Shown: one piece after another, positions 28,822-36,844 of the stretch
Position numbering within the stretch: the stretch's first letter is position 1
How the letters are laid out: each line of letters starts with the position of its first letter
Assembly (NCBI GenBank): GCA_044370335.1
Contig: JBILVS010000006.1
Location: forward strand, 1 to 48,504
Origin: REEB509 sp044370335
GTDB lineage: Bacteria; Pseudomonadota; Alphaproteobacteria; Caulobacterales; Aquidulcibacteraceae
Direction: 5' to 3'
DNA length: 48,504 nt
The notes under the pieces: model-generated
The model's input: only the letters and a program-made list of their open reading frames with translations
What the model was told of the DNA's origin: nothing
The model's database searches: none
Program-made: the position numbers and the translations under genes

Positions 28822-29970
28822 GTGAGCGTTGCGGTCGAACTGGGCGGAGCCATGGCTCTCGCGTTGGCGGTCAGCGCCGCCGCCTGCACCGTTGCAGTGC
28901 GGGCGCGGGTCCTCGATGCCCCCGGCGGACTGATCCGCAAAGGCGATCGGCCGCCGATCCCGACGTCAGGCGGCGTCGGTATCGGGTTTGGCGTGTTCGC
29001 CGCCATGGGTCTCTTGGCGGCCCTTCCGCAATGGGGGCTCGATTTGAGCCCCGCAGCCCCTCGGTGGATCGCCGCAGCCTTGTTCGTTGCGGCCTGCGCC
29101 CTGATGATTGGTCTGCTGGACGACATAGTGGCCTTCGGTCCCAAGCTGAAGGGGGCGGTTTTCGTGGCCCTGGCCCTGGCCGCGCCCGCCATGATCGGCC
29201 CTGTCGAAGCGCTCCCCCTCGCTTTCGGCATGACGCTGCCTCTTGGCTACGTCGTTGGCCTCTTCGGCTCAGCCTTGTGGATGTTCACGATCATGAACAC
29301 AGTGAACTTCATCGATGGCGCGAACGGCCTCGCCATGGGCAGTTCCGCCATCGGCTTGACGATGCTGGCGGTTGCTTCTTTCCTTGCGGGCGCCCCGGCG
29401 GCTGGAAGCTTGGCTCTGTGCGCCGCCGCCGCCCTGATCGGCTTTCTGGTTTGGAATTTCCCTGCCGGCCGTCTTTTCGCCGGCGACACCGGCGCCCTGT
29501 TCGTCGGGGCCTTGGTCGGAGCAATCGGTCTGATGGCGGTGGAGGAGGGATCCTTGTCGCCCTTCGTGCCTCCCATCGTGTTTTTCCCGATGTTGGGCGA
29601 CGTCTTGCTGACCCTCGCCTGGCGCGTGCGCCATCGCACCAAGGTGCTTGAAGGGCATCGTGACCATTTCTACCAAATCGGCCTCCGCGCTGGAATGCCG
29701 CCCTGGAAAGTGACCCTGGTCTATTGGGCCCTCATGGCGAAGTGCGGCGTGATAGGCATCGCGGTCACCTTGGCGCCACAGACTTCGCCACTGGACGCCG
29801 CAATGGCTGTGGCGGACGCCCCGCCTTGGACGCAGGCTGCCGTGATCGCCGCCGCCGCTTTGGCCTCCACCACGACGCTGGCTTCGTTTGGTGTCCTGGC
29901 GGCAGTTTGGCTAAAAGCATCGGCCAAGATCAGGGCTTACGCCAAAGCCCAGGGCCACGATACGGAATAG
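28822..29970 (+). CDS. WecA/MraY-type undecaprenyl-phosphate sugar-phosphate transferase
   Basis: A 382-aa polytopic membrane enzyme of the PNPT family, which moves a sugar-1-phosphate from a UDP-sugar to undecaprenyl phosphate. The Mg-binding pair is Asp100-Asp101 in GLLDDIVAF. The family motif NFIDGANGLA is at 162-171, FAGDTGALF near 219-227, and the cytoplasmic HRDHFYQIGL loop near 282. This pattern is closer to WecA than to MraY. The product would start a polysaccharide such as O-antigen, capsule or holdfast glycan. Its substrate cannot be read from sequence. The GTG start has GAGGA 7 nt upstream, 48 bp after ispE. Confidence 0.88.
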   Translation: MSVAVELGGAMALALAVSAAACTVAVRARVLDAPGGLIRKGDRPPIPTSGGVGIGFGVFAAMGLLAALPQWGLDLSPAAPRWIAAALFVAACALMIGLLDDIVAFGPKLKGAVFVALALAAPAMIGPVEALPLAFGMTLPLGYVVGLFGSALWMFTIMNTVNFIDGANGLAMGSSAIGLTMLAVASFLAGAPAAGSLALCAAAALIGFLVWNFPAGRLFAGDTGALFVGALVGAIGLMAVEEGSLSPFVPPIVFFPMLGDVLLTLAWRVRHRTKVLEGHRDHFYQIGLRAGMPPWKVTLVYWALMAKCGVIGIAVTLAPQTSPLDAAMAVADAPPWTQAAVIAAAALASTTTLASFGVLAAVWLKASAKIRAYAKAQGHDTE

Positions 29971-29973
29971 GCG

Positions 29974-31080
29974 TCAATACGCCCGTTCGACCACAAAGCC
30001 GGCCAGCGCGTCGAGGGCGTCGCGGTAGGCGTTGCTCGGCAGGGAAGACAGAGCCTCGCGCGCATCGTCCGCGTAGTACCGCGCTTGAACAAGCGTCCCC
30101 GCAATACCGCCGTGCCGCCGCACCAACGTTTGCGCCTGGGCGAAATCACCCTCGTGTTGATCCCCGCTCATTACCCGTCTCCAGAAGGCGCGCTCTTCCG
30201 CGCCACCCTCATCGCGCGCAATGGCCACCGGCAGGGTCACTTTCCCTTCTCGGAAGTCGTCGCCGAGATTCTTGCCCATGGCGGCGCTGACCCCGCCATA
30301 ATCCAGCGCGTCGTCGACCAGCTGAAACGCAAGCCCCAAGGACCGGCCGAAGCGCTCGAGAAGGTCAGCTTCAACCCCCGGCCGCCCTGCAGCGACAGCC
30401 CCCACCCGAGCGGCCGCCGCAAACAACGCCGCCGTCTTGGCGCCGATGATGGCCATATAGCGCTGCCGCGATGTGTCGGCGTCGTTGGCCGCCGCCAACT
30501 GCATCACTTCGCCCTCGGCGATCACGCTCGATGCGCGCGCCAGAATGTCGAGGACCTGCAAGTCCCCGCACTCCACCATCAGGTTAAACGACCGGGCGAA
30601 AAGGAAATCGCCCACGAGAACACTTGCGGCGTTCCCCCAAATCCGGTTGGCGCTGTCCCGCCCGCGGCGCAGATCGCTTTCATCGACCACATCATCGTGC
30701 AGAAGGGTCGCTGTGTGAATGAACTCCACCGCCGCGGCGAGCTTGCGCACATTGTCGCCGCCCCCGCCCAAAAGCCGCGCCGAAGCCAAGGTGATCATCG
30801 GGCGGATCCGCTTGCCGCCGGCGTCGATTAAGTGCCCCGCGAGATTGGGAATAACGCCCACTGGACTCGTCATGCGCGCGTGGATGACGTCATCCACAGC
30901 CCGCAGATCATCCGCGATCAGCTCAGTGAGCCGATCGATCGGAGAATGGTCGGGCCGCGCGGCGGCTGGACTGGTCGCGGCGGGTCCCAAAATGCGCGCC
31001 CCTGGCTTGCGTTCATGCGTTGCGGGGACGATGATGTTCGCCTCGGCGCGGGTCAAGCGCCACGCTGCCAAACAAGACAC
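29974..31080 (-). CDS. ispB: Long-chain all-trans polyprenyl diphosphate synthase
   Basis: A 368-aa enzyme that extends farnesyl diphosphate with isopentenyl units to make the ubiquinone side chain. The first Asp-rich motif is HDDVVDESDLRRG (Asp129-Asp133) and the second is LVDDALDYG (Asp256-Asp260). The upstream GGKRIRPMI segment binds the diphosphate. Product length (octa-, nona- or decaprenyl) is not decided by visible residues; alphaproteobacteria often make Q10. The start is uncertain: GTG at 31080 gives a 45-residue N-terminal tail, and TTG at 31056 is possible. It faces DUF2007 across 43 bp. Confidence 0.92.
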   Translation of the reverse strand: MSCLAAWRLTRAEANIIVPATHERKPGARILGPAATSPAAARPDHSPIDRLTELIADDLRAVDDVIHARMTSPVGVIPNLAGHLIDAGGKRIRPMITLASARLLGGGGDNVRKLAAAVEFIHTATLLHDDVVDESDLRRGRDSANRIWGNAASVLVGDFLFARSFNLMVECGDLQVLDILARASSVIAEGEVMQLAAANDADTSRQRYMAIIGAKTAALFAAAARVGAVAAGRPGVEADLLERFGRSLGLAFQLVDDALDYGGVSAAMGKNLGDDFREGKVTLPVAIARDEGGAEERAFWRRVMSGDQHEGDFAQAQTLVRRHGGIAGTLVQARYYADDAREALSSLPSNAYRDALDALAGFVVERAY

Positions 31081-31123
31081 AGCGTCGCACCCGCCTTGTC
31101 ATGTGCCGACGGAGTCCCACCCC

Positions 31124-31342
31124 ATGCGGGAGCTTCTGCGCACCAACGACTTGGTGCTTCTCAGTTTCGTTGAAACGGCCCTCCAGTCGCAAAACATCGA
31201 GGTCTATATTCTCGACGTGGAGACCAGCGCGATCGACGGCCTCGCTTTCGGCTTGAGCCGCCGCCTGATGGTCGACGATGAGGCCTTGTCTCGCGCCCAA
31301 GCCATTCTCTTTGACCTGCGGAAGGATTATGGCCCGCTCTGA
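31124..31342 (+). CDS. DUF2007 family protein
   Basis: A 72-aa protein of the DUF2007 family (putative signal-transducing protein). The start MRELLRTNDLVLLSFVETAL, then SQNIEVYILD, is the family signature: a beta-alpha-beta fold resembling a single GlnB-like subunit. Biochemical function is not known. It starts 43 bp from the divergent polyprenyl synthase gene and overlaps the following methyltransferase by 14 nt, an arrangement common in alphaproteobacteria. Confidence 0.85.
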   Translation: MRELLRTNDLVLLSFVETALQSQNIEVYILDVETSAIDGLAFGLSRRLMVDDEALSRAQAILFDLRKDYGPL

Positions 31343-32066
31343 CGACGACACGATCGACGCGTTTCTCGGCGGGCGCCTCCGATTGCGACAGGCGGCGCGC
31401 GGCTTCCGGGCCGGCATGGACAGCATCCTGCTGGCAAGCGCGGCGCCGCCTCTCAGCGCGGGGCGCGCCCTTGAGATCGGCTGTGGGGCGGGAGCGGCGC
31501 TGTTGGCGGTGGCGGCCCTCAACCCAGGCTTGGCCTGCGTGGGCCTGGAGCGTCACCCAGAGGACGCGGCCCGCGCCCAAGCCAACGCAACAATGAACGG
31601 CCTCAGCGCGCGGGTCACAGTCCTCGAAGGCGATCCCATCGAGAACGCGGCGATGGATATCGGCCCCCCGTTTGACGCCGCTTTCTGCAACCCCCCATTT
31701 AACGCCAAGGGGCGACCGCCGACGAAACTTCGCCGTCATGCCCATGCAAGCGAGCACAGTCTGATCCAGTGGGTGAACGCCGTCGCCAACCGCCTGACAG
31801 GGGGAGCGCCCATGGTCATGATCCACCGGGCGGATGCGTTGCCCGAAGCGCTCGCCGCTTTCGAGGGCCGGCTTGGCGGCGTCACGGCGCGCCCAGTGCA
31901 GCCTCTCGCGGACCAACCGGCCCATCGGGTGCTCTTGAAAGCGACCAAAGGATCGCGCGCCGCGTTCCGGCTTTTACCGGCGCTGGTCCTGCACGAGGCC
32001 GGCGCGAAGCATACGCCTGTTGCCGAGGCGCTGTTGCGCGGAGAGGCTCGTTTGGCCTGGGACTAG
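31329..32066 (+). CDS. TrmN6-like tRNA1(Val) adenine-37-N6 methyltransferase
   Basis: A 245-aa class I SAM-dependent methyltransferase. The SAM-binding motif is LEIGCGAGAALLAVA (48-62), with the acidic GLERHPE after it. The catalytic NPPF motif (121-124) is the signature of N6-adenine and related amino-group methylases. The N-terminus DAFLGGRLRLRQAARGFR is typical of the TrmN6/YfiC group, which methylates A37 in tRNA-Val. Its ATG lies inside the end of DUF2007. It ends 2 bp from the stop of the convergent DUF3297 gene. The substrate is assigned by family. Confidence 0.85.
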   Translation: MARSDDDTIDAFLGGRLRLRQAARGFRAGMDSILLASAAPPLSAGRALEIGCGAGAALLAVAALNPGLACVGLERHPEDAARAQANATMNGLSARVTVLEGDPIENAAMDIGPPFDAAFCNPPFNAKGRPPTKLRRHAHASEHSLIQWVNAVANRLTGGAPMVMIHRADALPEALAAFEGRLGGVTARPVQPLADQPAHRVLLKATKGSRAAFRLLPALVLHEAGAKHTPVAEALLRGEARLAWD

Positions 32067-32068
32067 CC

Positions 32069-32335
32069 TCAACCTTCCACGGTCGGGTCTTCATCCTCCC
32101 AAAAAGGCTTGACCTCGCCTTTGAGAAGAATTGTCAGCGGATCGCCTTTCCGGTCTAGCGTCTTACCCGCCTGGACCCGGATCCATCCTTCCGAGACGCA
32201 ATACTCTTCCACGTTCGTCTTCCGCTGCCCGCGGAATAGGATCCCGACGCCGCGCGCAAGCGCAGCCTCGTTGTGGTAAGGGCTTTTCGGGTTGACCGAC
32301 AGTCGGTCGGGGAGGGATTGGGTCTCGTCGCTCAT
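32069..32335 (-). CDS. DUF3297 family protein
   Basis: An 88-aa soluble protein. The order DRLSVNPKSPYHNEA, GVGILFRGQRKTNVEEYC, EGWIRV and GKTLDRKGDPLTI matches DUF3297, a small conserved family of proteobacteria with no known function. The start at 32335 gives the usual length; further upstream the frame reads into non-conserved sequence. It is a single gene, with its stop nearly touching that of the convergent methyltransferase. Confidence 0.82.
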   Translation of the reverse strand: MSDETQSLPDRLSVNPKSPYHNEAALARGVGILFRGQRKTNVEEYCVSEGWIRVQAGKTLDRKGDPLTILLKGEVKPFWEDEDPTVEG

Positions 32336-32472
32336 GACTGGGGCGGATAGCCTATCAGCGAAAGTCTGAAAAGCGGGTAGGTGACTTGGCGCACAAGAGC
32401 AGCAACAGGGGGTTTGGTCGGGCTCATCCTTGCTCAACCGTAAAGCCTAAAATCAGCTGCTCGGATGACGCT

Positions 32473-32991
32473 ATGGTGAGAAAAGCCTTCATTGCGCTCG
32501 GCTGCGCGTTTGCCTTCGGCGCTTGCGCCGCCGGCGCCCCTGGCGGTCATGCCGACGCGTCCCCGGAAGCCAACGCTCCGGCGGTTGGCCAATCTGCCCC
32601 TGCGCCGGTTTCTGAAGCCGCGGCCCCTGTTTCAGCCCAGGAGGCCTCCCCATCGGTCAGCATCAGAATGTGGCAGGGCGGGTGCGACTATGCCTCCGGT
32701 TGTGGCAACGAAAGCTTCACGCTGATCGCAGGCGGCACACATGCCTATGAGCGCGCCGATCGGCCGCAAGGCGGCGCTCGTGCTGCAAGCAACCACTCAG
32801 GCGTGCTCGGCGCAGAGGCGTTTGTGAACGCGGCAGCCGCGTTGCGCGATGGAGGCTATGTGTCATTGCTGCAGCAAATGAGCGGCAGCGGCGACAATTG
32901 GCGCCCCGATGACCCGTGGTGCATGTCCCATGGCCCTGGCGTGCGGATCACGCGGGTGAGCGCTGAAGGCGGCTCAAGGGAAGTGTTTTGA
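32473..32991 (+). CDS. Small predicted lipoprotein of unknown function
   Basis: A 172-aa protein with a lipoprotein-like signal (MVRKAFIALGCAFAFGAC), the lipidated Cys probably at 18. Residues 20-65 are a low-complexity Ala/Pro/Glu linker. The globular part starts at SVSIRMWQGGCDYASGCGNE and continues to the end, with three further features: FTLIAGGTHAYER, LRDGGYVSLLQQM and DDPWCMSHGPGVRITRV. Several Cys residues suggest disulphides in the periplasm. The layout of a Cys-rich first strand, a tally strand and a late D-x-P segment faintly recalls DUF6438. I do not recognise the family with confidence. No operon partner is obvious; glyQ follows 152 bp later. Confidence 0.65.
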   Translation: MVRKAFIALGCAFAFGACAAGAPGGHADASPEANAPAVGQSAPAPVSEAAAPVSAQEASPSVSIRMWQGGCDYASGCGNESFTLIAGGTHAYERADRPQGGARAASNHSGVLGAEAFVNAAAALRDGGYVSLLQQMSGSGDNWRPDDPWCMSHGPGVRITRVSAEGGSREVF

Positions 32992-33143
32992 GACACGGGC
33001 TGCCGCTCCGCGGCGATGTCGTCGTTCGTTAACGCCTTAGAGCGCGCGATACAGGTTGACGTCATGCAGACAGCGCCGGCGCCCCGCGCCCCCTTAGGCT
33101 GGCGACGTTGACCGAAGCGGTCCCCGCCGGTAATTCCCGCGCT

Positions 33144-34061
33144 ATGGCTAAAGCTCAGACCCCGCCCAAAACCGGGCTCCATCTAACGCCGTCCAAGCCC
33201 CGCTGCTTTCAGGACATAATCCTGATCCTGCAAAATTATTGGGCCGCCAAAGGCTGCTTGATTCTGCAGCCCTATGACGAGCAGGTCGGAGCAGGCACGC
33301 TCCATCCGGCCACCACGCTGCGGGCGCTCGGCCCCAAACCCTGGCGCGCCGCCTATGTGCAGCCTTCCCGGCGGCCCAAGGACGGTCGCTACGGCGAAAA
33401 CCCGAACCGGCTCCAGCATTATTATCAGTATCAGGTGGTCTTGAAGCCGAATCCGACCAACCTGCAGGAACTTTATCTCGGATCCCTCGACGCCATCGGC
33501 CTCGACCCGCTCCTGCACGATATCCGCTTTGTCGAAGACGACTGGGAAAACCCCACCGTGGGCGCTTGGGGTCTGGGCTGGGAGGTCTGGTGCGACGGCA
33601 TGGAAGTCAGCCAATACACCTACTTCCAGCAGGTTGGCGGCCTGGATGTGCGCCCTGTTTCAGGCGAACTCACCTATGGCCTTGAGCGGCTCGCCATGTA
33701 CGTGCTCGGTTTCGACCGGGTCTTTGACATGCCGTTCAACGACCCCGACAGCCCCTATCCGCTCACCTATGGCGACGTCTTCTTTGAGAACGAACGCCAA
33801 CAGAGCCGCTTCAACTTCGAACTCTCCGATCCCGCGATGAACCTCCGCTGGTTCGAAGACGCTGAAAAAACCGCGATTCGCCTCCTAGCGGACGGCGCCG
33901 TGCTGCCCGCCTTCGACTACACCTTAAAGGCGAGCCACCTCTTCAATCTGTTGGACGCCCGCGGCGTGGTCTCCCCCACCGAACGGCAGAGCTTTATCGC
34001 CCGAGTCCGCACCCTCGCCAAAGGCTGCGCCGAGGCCTGGGCGACCGGGGCAGGGGCCTAA
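33144..34061 (+). CDS. glyQ: Glycine-tRNA ligase alpha subunit
   Basis: A 305-aa catalytic subunit of the bacterial alpha2-beta2 glycyl-tRNA synthetase, which attaches glycine to tRNA-Gly. Class II motifs are seen in CFQDIILILQNYWAAKGC, GAGTLHPATTLRALGP, YVQPSRRPKDGRYGENPNRL and GVEVSQ-like WCDGMEVSQYTYFQQVGG. The ATG at 33144 is preferred over a TTG 36 nt upstream because conservation begins near FQD. It leads the glyQ-DUF2314-glyS-ppdK run. Confidence 0.97.
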   Translation: MAKAQTPPKTGLHLTPSKPRCFQDIILILQNYWAAKGCLILQPYDEQVGAGTLHPATTLRALGPKPWRAAYVQPSRRPKDGRYGENPNRLQHYYQYQVVLKPNPTNLQELYLGSLDAIGLDPLLHDIRFVEDDWENPTVGAWGLGWEVWCDGMEVSQYTYFQQVGGLDVRPVSGELTYGLERLAMYVLGFDRVFDMPFNDPDSPYPLTYGDVFFENERQQSRFNFELSDPAMNLRWFEDAEKTAIRLLADGAVLPAFDYTLKASHLFNLLDARGVVSPTERQSFIARVRTLAKGCAEAWATGAGA

Positions 34062-34062
34062 G

Positions 34063-34611
34063 ATGAAGGCCTGGATCGCCGCCTTGGCCATGACCATGGC
34101 GTTTGCCGGCGCCGAGGCGGAAGCGAAGAAGCCTCCGCCGCCTGAGAGCGGTCAAATAGGCGGCCAGACGGCCCCTGACGGCGTCGTCTTCTGCGAAACC
34201 ACAGACGCGGAGATGAACCCCGCCATTGCCCAGGCTCGACGCTGGATCCCTGCGTTTCTCGCTGATTTCCGGCAAAGCCCGGCCTATAGTTGTCAGCCGT
34301 ACAGCCTCAGACTCTGGCATGTCACGCCGTTCGGCGGCGCGGAGCATATCTGGGTGGACAATCTCCGCTATGAAGGCGCGCAACTGGTCGGCTCTCTCGC
34401 CAACCAGCCCGTCGAGTTCACCGGCATGAGCCTTGGCTCTCGCGTCGTCATCGACGAGGCCATCATCAGCGATTGGACGATGGTCCGGGGCGGGTTGGCG
34501 TATGGCGGCTCCACGATGCGGGTTATGCCCGATAAGCTTCCCCGCGAAGACGCCGACGCCCTCTGCGCCTTCCTCGCCAAAGACCCGGCTCCTCCGGATT
34601 GGCGGCCGTAA
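34063..34611 (+). CDS. Exported DUF2314 domain protein
   Basis: A 182-aa protein beginning one base after the glyQ stop. A signal peptide (MKAWIAALAMTMAFAGAEA) is cut near residue 20. The rest fits DUF2314: DAEMNPAIAQARRWIPAFLADF (about 48-69), then the central GGAEHIWVDNLRYEGAQLVGSLANQP and the late VVIDEAIISDW. The family function is unknown. Its place between glyQ and glyS is shared by several alphaproteobacteria, but no link to glycylation is evident since the protein is predicted to leave the cytoplasm. Confidence 0.8.
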   Translation: MKAWIAALAMTMAFAGAEAEAKKPPPPESGQIGGQTAPDGVVFCETTDAEMNPAIAQARRWIPAFLADFRQSPAYSCQPYSLRLWHVTPFGGAEHIWVDNLRYEGAQLVGSLANQPVEFTGMSLGSRVVIDEAIISDWTMVRGGLAYGGSTMRVMPDKLPREDADALCAFLAKDPAPPDWRP

Positions 34612-34665
34612 GCGCATTCCGCGTCCTGGTCTGGCCTTTCCCGCAGCGCAATGTAAGACACCCCT

Positions 34666-36840
34666 ATGCCGCACCTCCTGATCGAAATCCTCTCAGAAGA
34701 GATCCCCGCCCGCATGCAGGCCCGCGCCGAGGCCGACCTGCGCAAGCTGATCTTGGAGGGGCTCGCGGGCTTTGGCCTGAAGCCGGAGGCGGCGCGCACC
34801 TTTTCCACCCCCCGCCGGCTGGGCCTGGCCGCTGATGGCCTCCCCGCTGCTTCTGCAGCGGTAGTGGAGGAGCGCAAGGGCCCTCGCGTCGGCGCCCCAG
34901 ACGCCGCGATCCAGGGCTTTGTGAAGGCTGCTGGCCTTCGCTCCATCGATGAGGCGGAGATCGTCGAAGACAAAAAGGGCCAATCCTATATCGCCCACAT
35001 TAACCGCCCGGGCCGCGAAACCGCCGGCGTCCTGGCTGAGGTGGTCCCCGCCGCGATCCGCGCGTTCCCTTGGCCGAAATCGATGCGGTCCCAGTCCGGC
35101 GACCTGACCTGGGTCCGGCCGATCCGCAATCTCCTTGTCACCTTCGACGGCGAGCCGGTCCCCATCGATCTGGACGGCCTGCCGAACCGCCCCGAAACCA
35201 TGGGCCACCGCTTTCACGCCCCCGAAGCGATCCCCGTCCGCCGTTTCGAAGACTACGAGCAAAAGCTCCGCCGCGCCTATGTGGTGCTCGACCGAGAGGA
35301 GCGTAAAGCCACGATTCTCGCCGACGCCCACACCCTGTGCGCCGCCCGCAATCTGGAACTCGTTGAAGATCCGGGACTTTTGGAAGAGGTGGCGGGGCTT
35401 GTGGAGTGGCCGGTGGCCCTAATGGGCGACATGGACCCCGCTTTTCTCGATCTCCCGGGAGAGGTGATCCGTCTCACCATGCGCACGCACCAGAAATACT
35501 TCGCCGTGCGCGATCCCAAATCGGGCCGCCTCGCGCCACACTTCATCACGGTGGCGAACATCGAGGCGAAGGACGGCGGTCAGGCGATCGCAGCGGGCAA
35601 TGCGCGGGTCCTCTCGGCCCGACTGAACGACGCGCGCTTCTTCTGGGCCAAGGATTTGGAGACCCCGCTTTTCACCGAAGAGCGCAAGGAGAAGCTGAAA
35701 GGCTTGGTGTTCCACGCCAAACTCGGCAGCGTCTGGGACAAGGTCGAGCGCGTGGCGGCGCTTGCGCGGGAGCTGGCTCCGGCCTGCAGGGCTGATCCGG
35801 ACCTCTGCGAACAAGCCGCCCGCCTTGCAAAAATGGACCTCGTGACCGAAACCGTGGGCGAGTTTCCTGAACTGCAGGGCCAGGTCGGCCGGCAGTTGTA
35901 TGAAACATTCCCCCTCCGCACCGGGGAGGGACCTGGGGGTGGGGGGAGTGCCCGCCCCTCCATCGCCACAGCCATCGAAGACCACTACCGCCCCTTGGGT
36001 CCCAACGACCGCGTCCCGACAGACCCGGTCGCGGTGACGCTGGCTTTGGCGGATAAGCTCGATAGCCTCGCGGGGTTCTGGGCGATTGACGAGAAGCCGA
36101 CGGGATCGGGCGATCCCTTTGGTTCGAGGCGGGCGGCGCTTGGCGTGGTGCGTATTCTGCTGACGGCCGGAGTTCGGCTCCCCCTTGGGAGACCAGAAGA
36201 GACGTCCAGCACCGGTTCGCCCGCCTATGGTTGTGCCTTGCGGCGCGCGCTTTGGCTCCATCTGCCGCATGACAGCGGCGGGGCCAAAGCCCTGGATGTG
36301 TTGAATAATGACCTCCTCGCCTTCCTCGCGGATCGCCTAAAAGTCCAGCTCCGCGACCAGGGCAAGCGCCACGACCTTGTCGACGCCGTCTTCGCCCTCG
36401 GCGACGACGATCTCGGGCGGATCGTCGCCCGCGTCGAAGCCCTCGACGCCTTCCTCAAGGCCGACGACGGCAAGACCCTGCTCGCGGGCTACAAGCGCGC
36501 CGCCAACATCCTGGCTCAGGAAGAGAAAAAGCAGCCCGGCTTGGCCGAAGAGATCGCCGCCGGCGCCCCCGCGGCCGGTCTCCTCCAAGAGCCCGCGGAA
36601 AAGGCGCTGTTCAAGGCCCTCACAACTGCTGCCGAACAGTCCCGAACCGCCATGGGGGACGAGCGCTTCGCCGACGCCATGAAAGCGCTTGCCGCCTTGC
36701 GCGCGCCAGTGGACGCCATGCTCGACGATGTGCTCGTCAACGCTCCCGACAAAAACCTCCGTTTAAACCGCCTGCGGCTTCTGGCCGGCATCCGATCCGC
36801 GCTCCACAGCGTAGCGGACTTCTCGAAAATCGAAGGATAA
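34666..36840 (+). CDS. glyS: Glycine-tRNA ligase beta subunit
   Basis: A 724-aa partner of GlyQ that binds the tRNA. The N-terminus MPHLLIEILSEEIPARMQARA, the HD-like central domain (GEFPELQGQVG, AIEDHYRPLGPNDRVPTDP, ALADKLDSLAGFWAI) and the C-terminal anticodon-binding region (about 560-724) are present. Two stretches look foreign to the family. Residues about 414-432 (LRTGEGPGGGGSARPS) are coded by a GC-rich palindromic segment and enlarge the loop before AIEDHY. Residues about 505-522 (GRPEETSSTGSPAYG) follow LRLPL and use rare AGA and GGG codons. The frame stays open through both. ppdK starts 4 nt after the stop. Confidence 0.96.
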   Translation: MPHLLIEILSEEIPARMQARAEADLRKLILEGLAGFGLKPEAARTFSTPRRLGLAADGLPAASAAVVEERKGPRVGAPDAAIQGFVKAAGLRSIDEAEIVEDKKGQSYIAHINRPGRETAGVLAEVVPAAIRAFPWPKSMRSQSGDLTWVRPIRNLLVTFDGEPVPIDLDGLPNRPETMGHRFHAPEAIPVRRFEDYEQKLRRAYVVLDREERKATILADAHTLCAARNLELVEDPGLLEEVAGLVEWPVALMGDMDPAFLDLPGEVIRLTMRTHQKYFAVRDPKSGRLAPHFITVANIEAKDGGQAIAAGNARVLSARLNDARFFWAKDLETPLFTEERKEKLKGLVFHAKLGSVWDKVERVAALARELAPACRADPDLCEQAARLAKMDLVTETVGEFPELQGQVGRQLYETFPLRTGEGPGGGGSARPSIATAIEDHYRPLGPNDRVPTDPVAVTLALADKLDSLAGFWAIDEKPTGSGDPFGSRRAALGVVRILLTAGVRLPLGRPEETSSTGSPAYGCALRRALWLHLPHDSGGAKALDVLNNDLLAFLADRLKVQLRDQGKRHDLVDAVFALGDDDLGRIVARVEALDAFLKADDGKTLLAGYKRAANILAQEEKKQPGLAEEIAAGAPAAGLLQEPAEKALFKALTTAAEQSRTAMGDERFADAMKALAALRAPVDAMLDDVLVNAPDKNLRLNRLRLLAGIRSALHSVADFSKIEG
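35907..35960 (+). repeat. Candidate REP-like palindromic insertion inside glyS
   Basis: CCCTCC (35912-35917) and GGAGGG (35925-35930) form a stem, followed by a G-run segment CCTGGGGGTGGGGGGAGTG. The pattern of a short C-rich arm, GGGGAGGG, then a G-rich tail resembles small palindromic repeats often found between genes in proteobacteria. Here it lies in frame within glyS and codes for a Gly-rich loop. Its codons are GGG/GGA-rich, unlike the GGC-rich neighbourhood. No second full copy was found in the window. Confidence 0.5.
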
Positions 36841-36844
36841 GACC

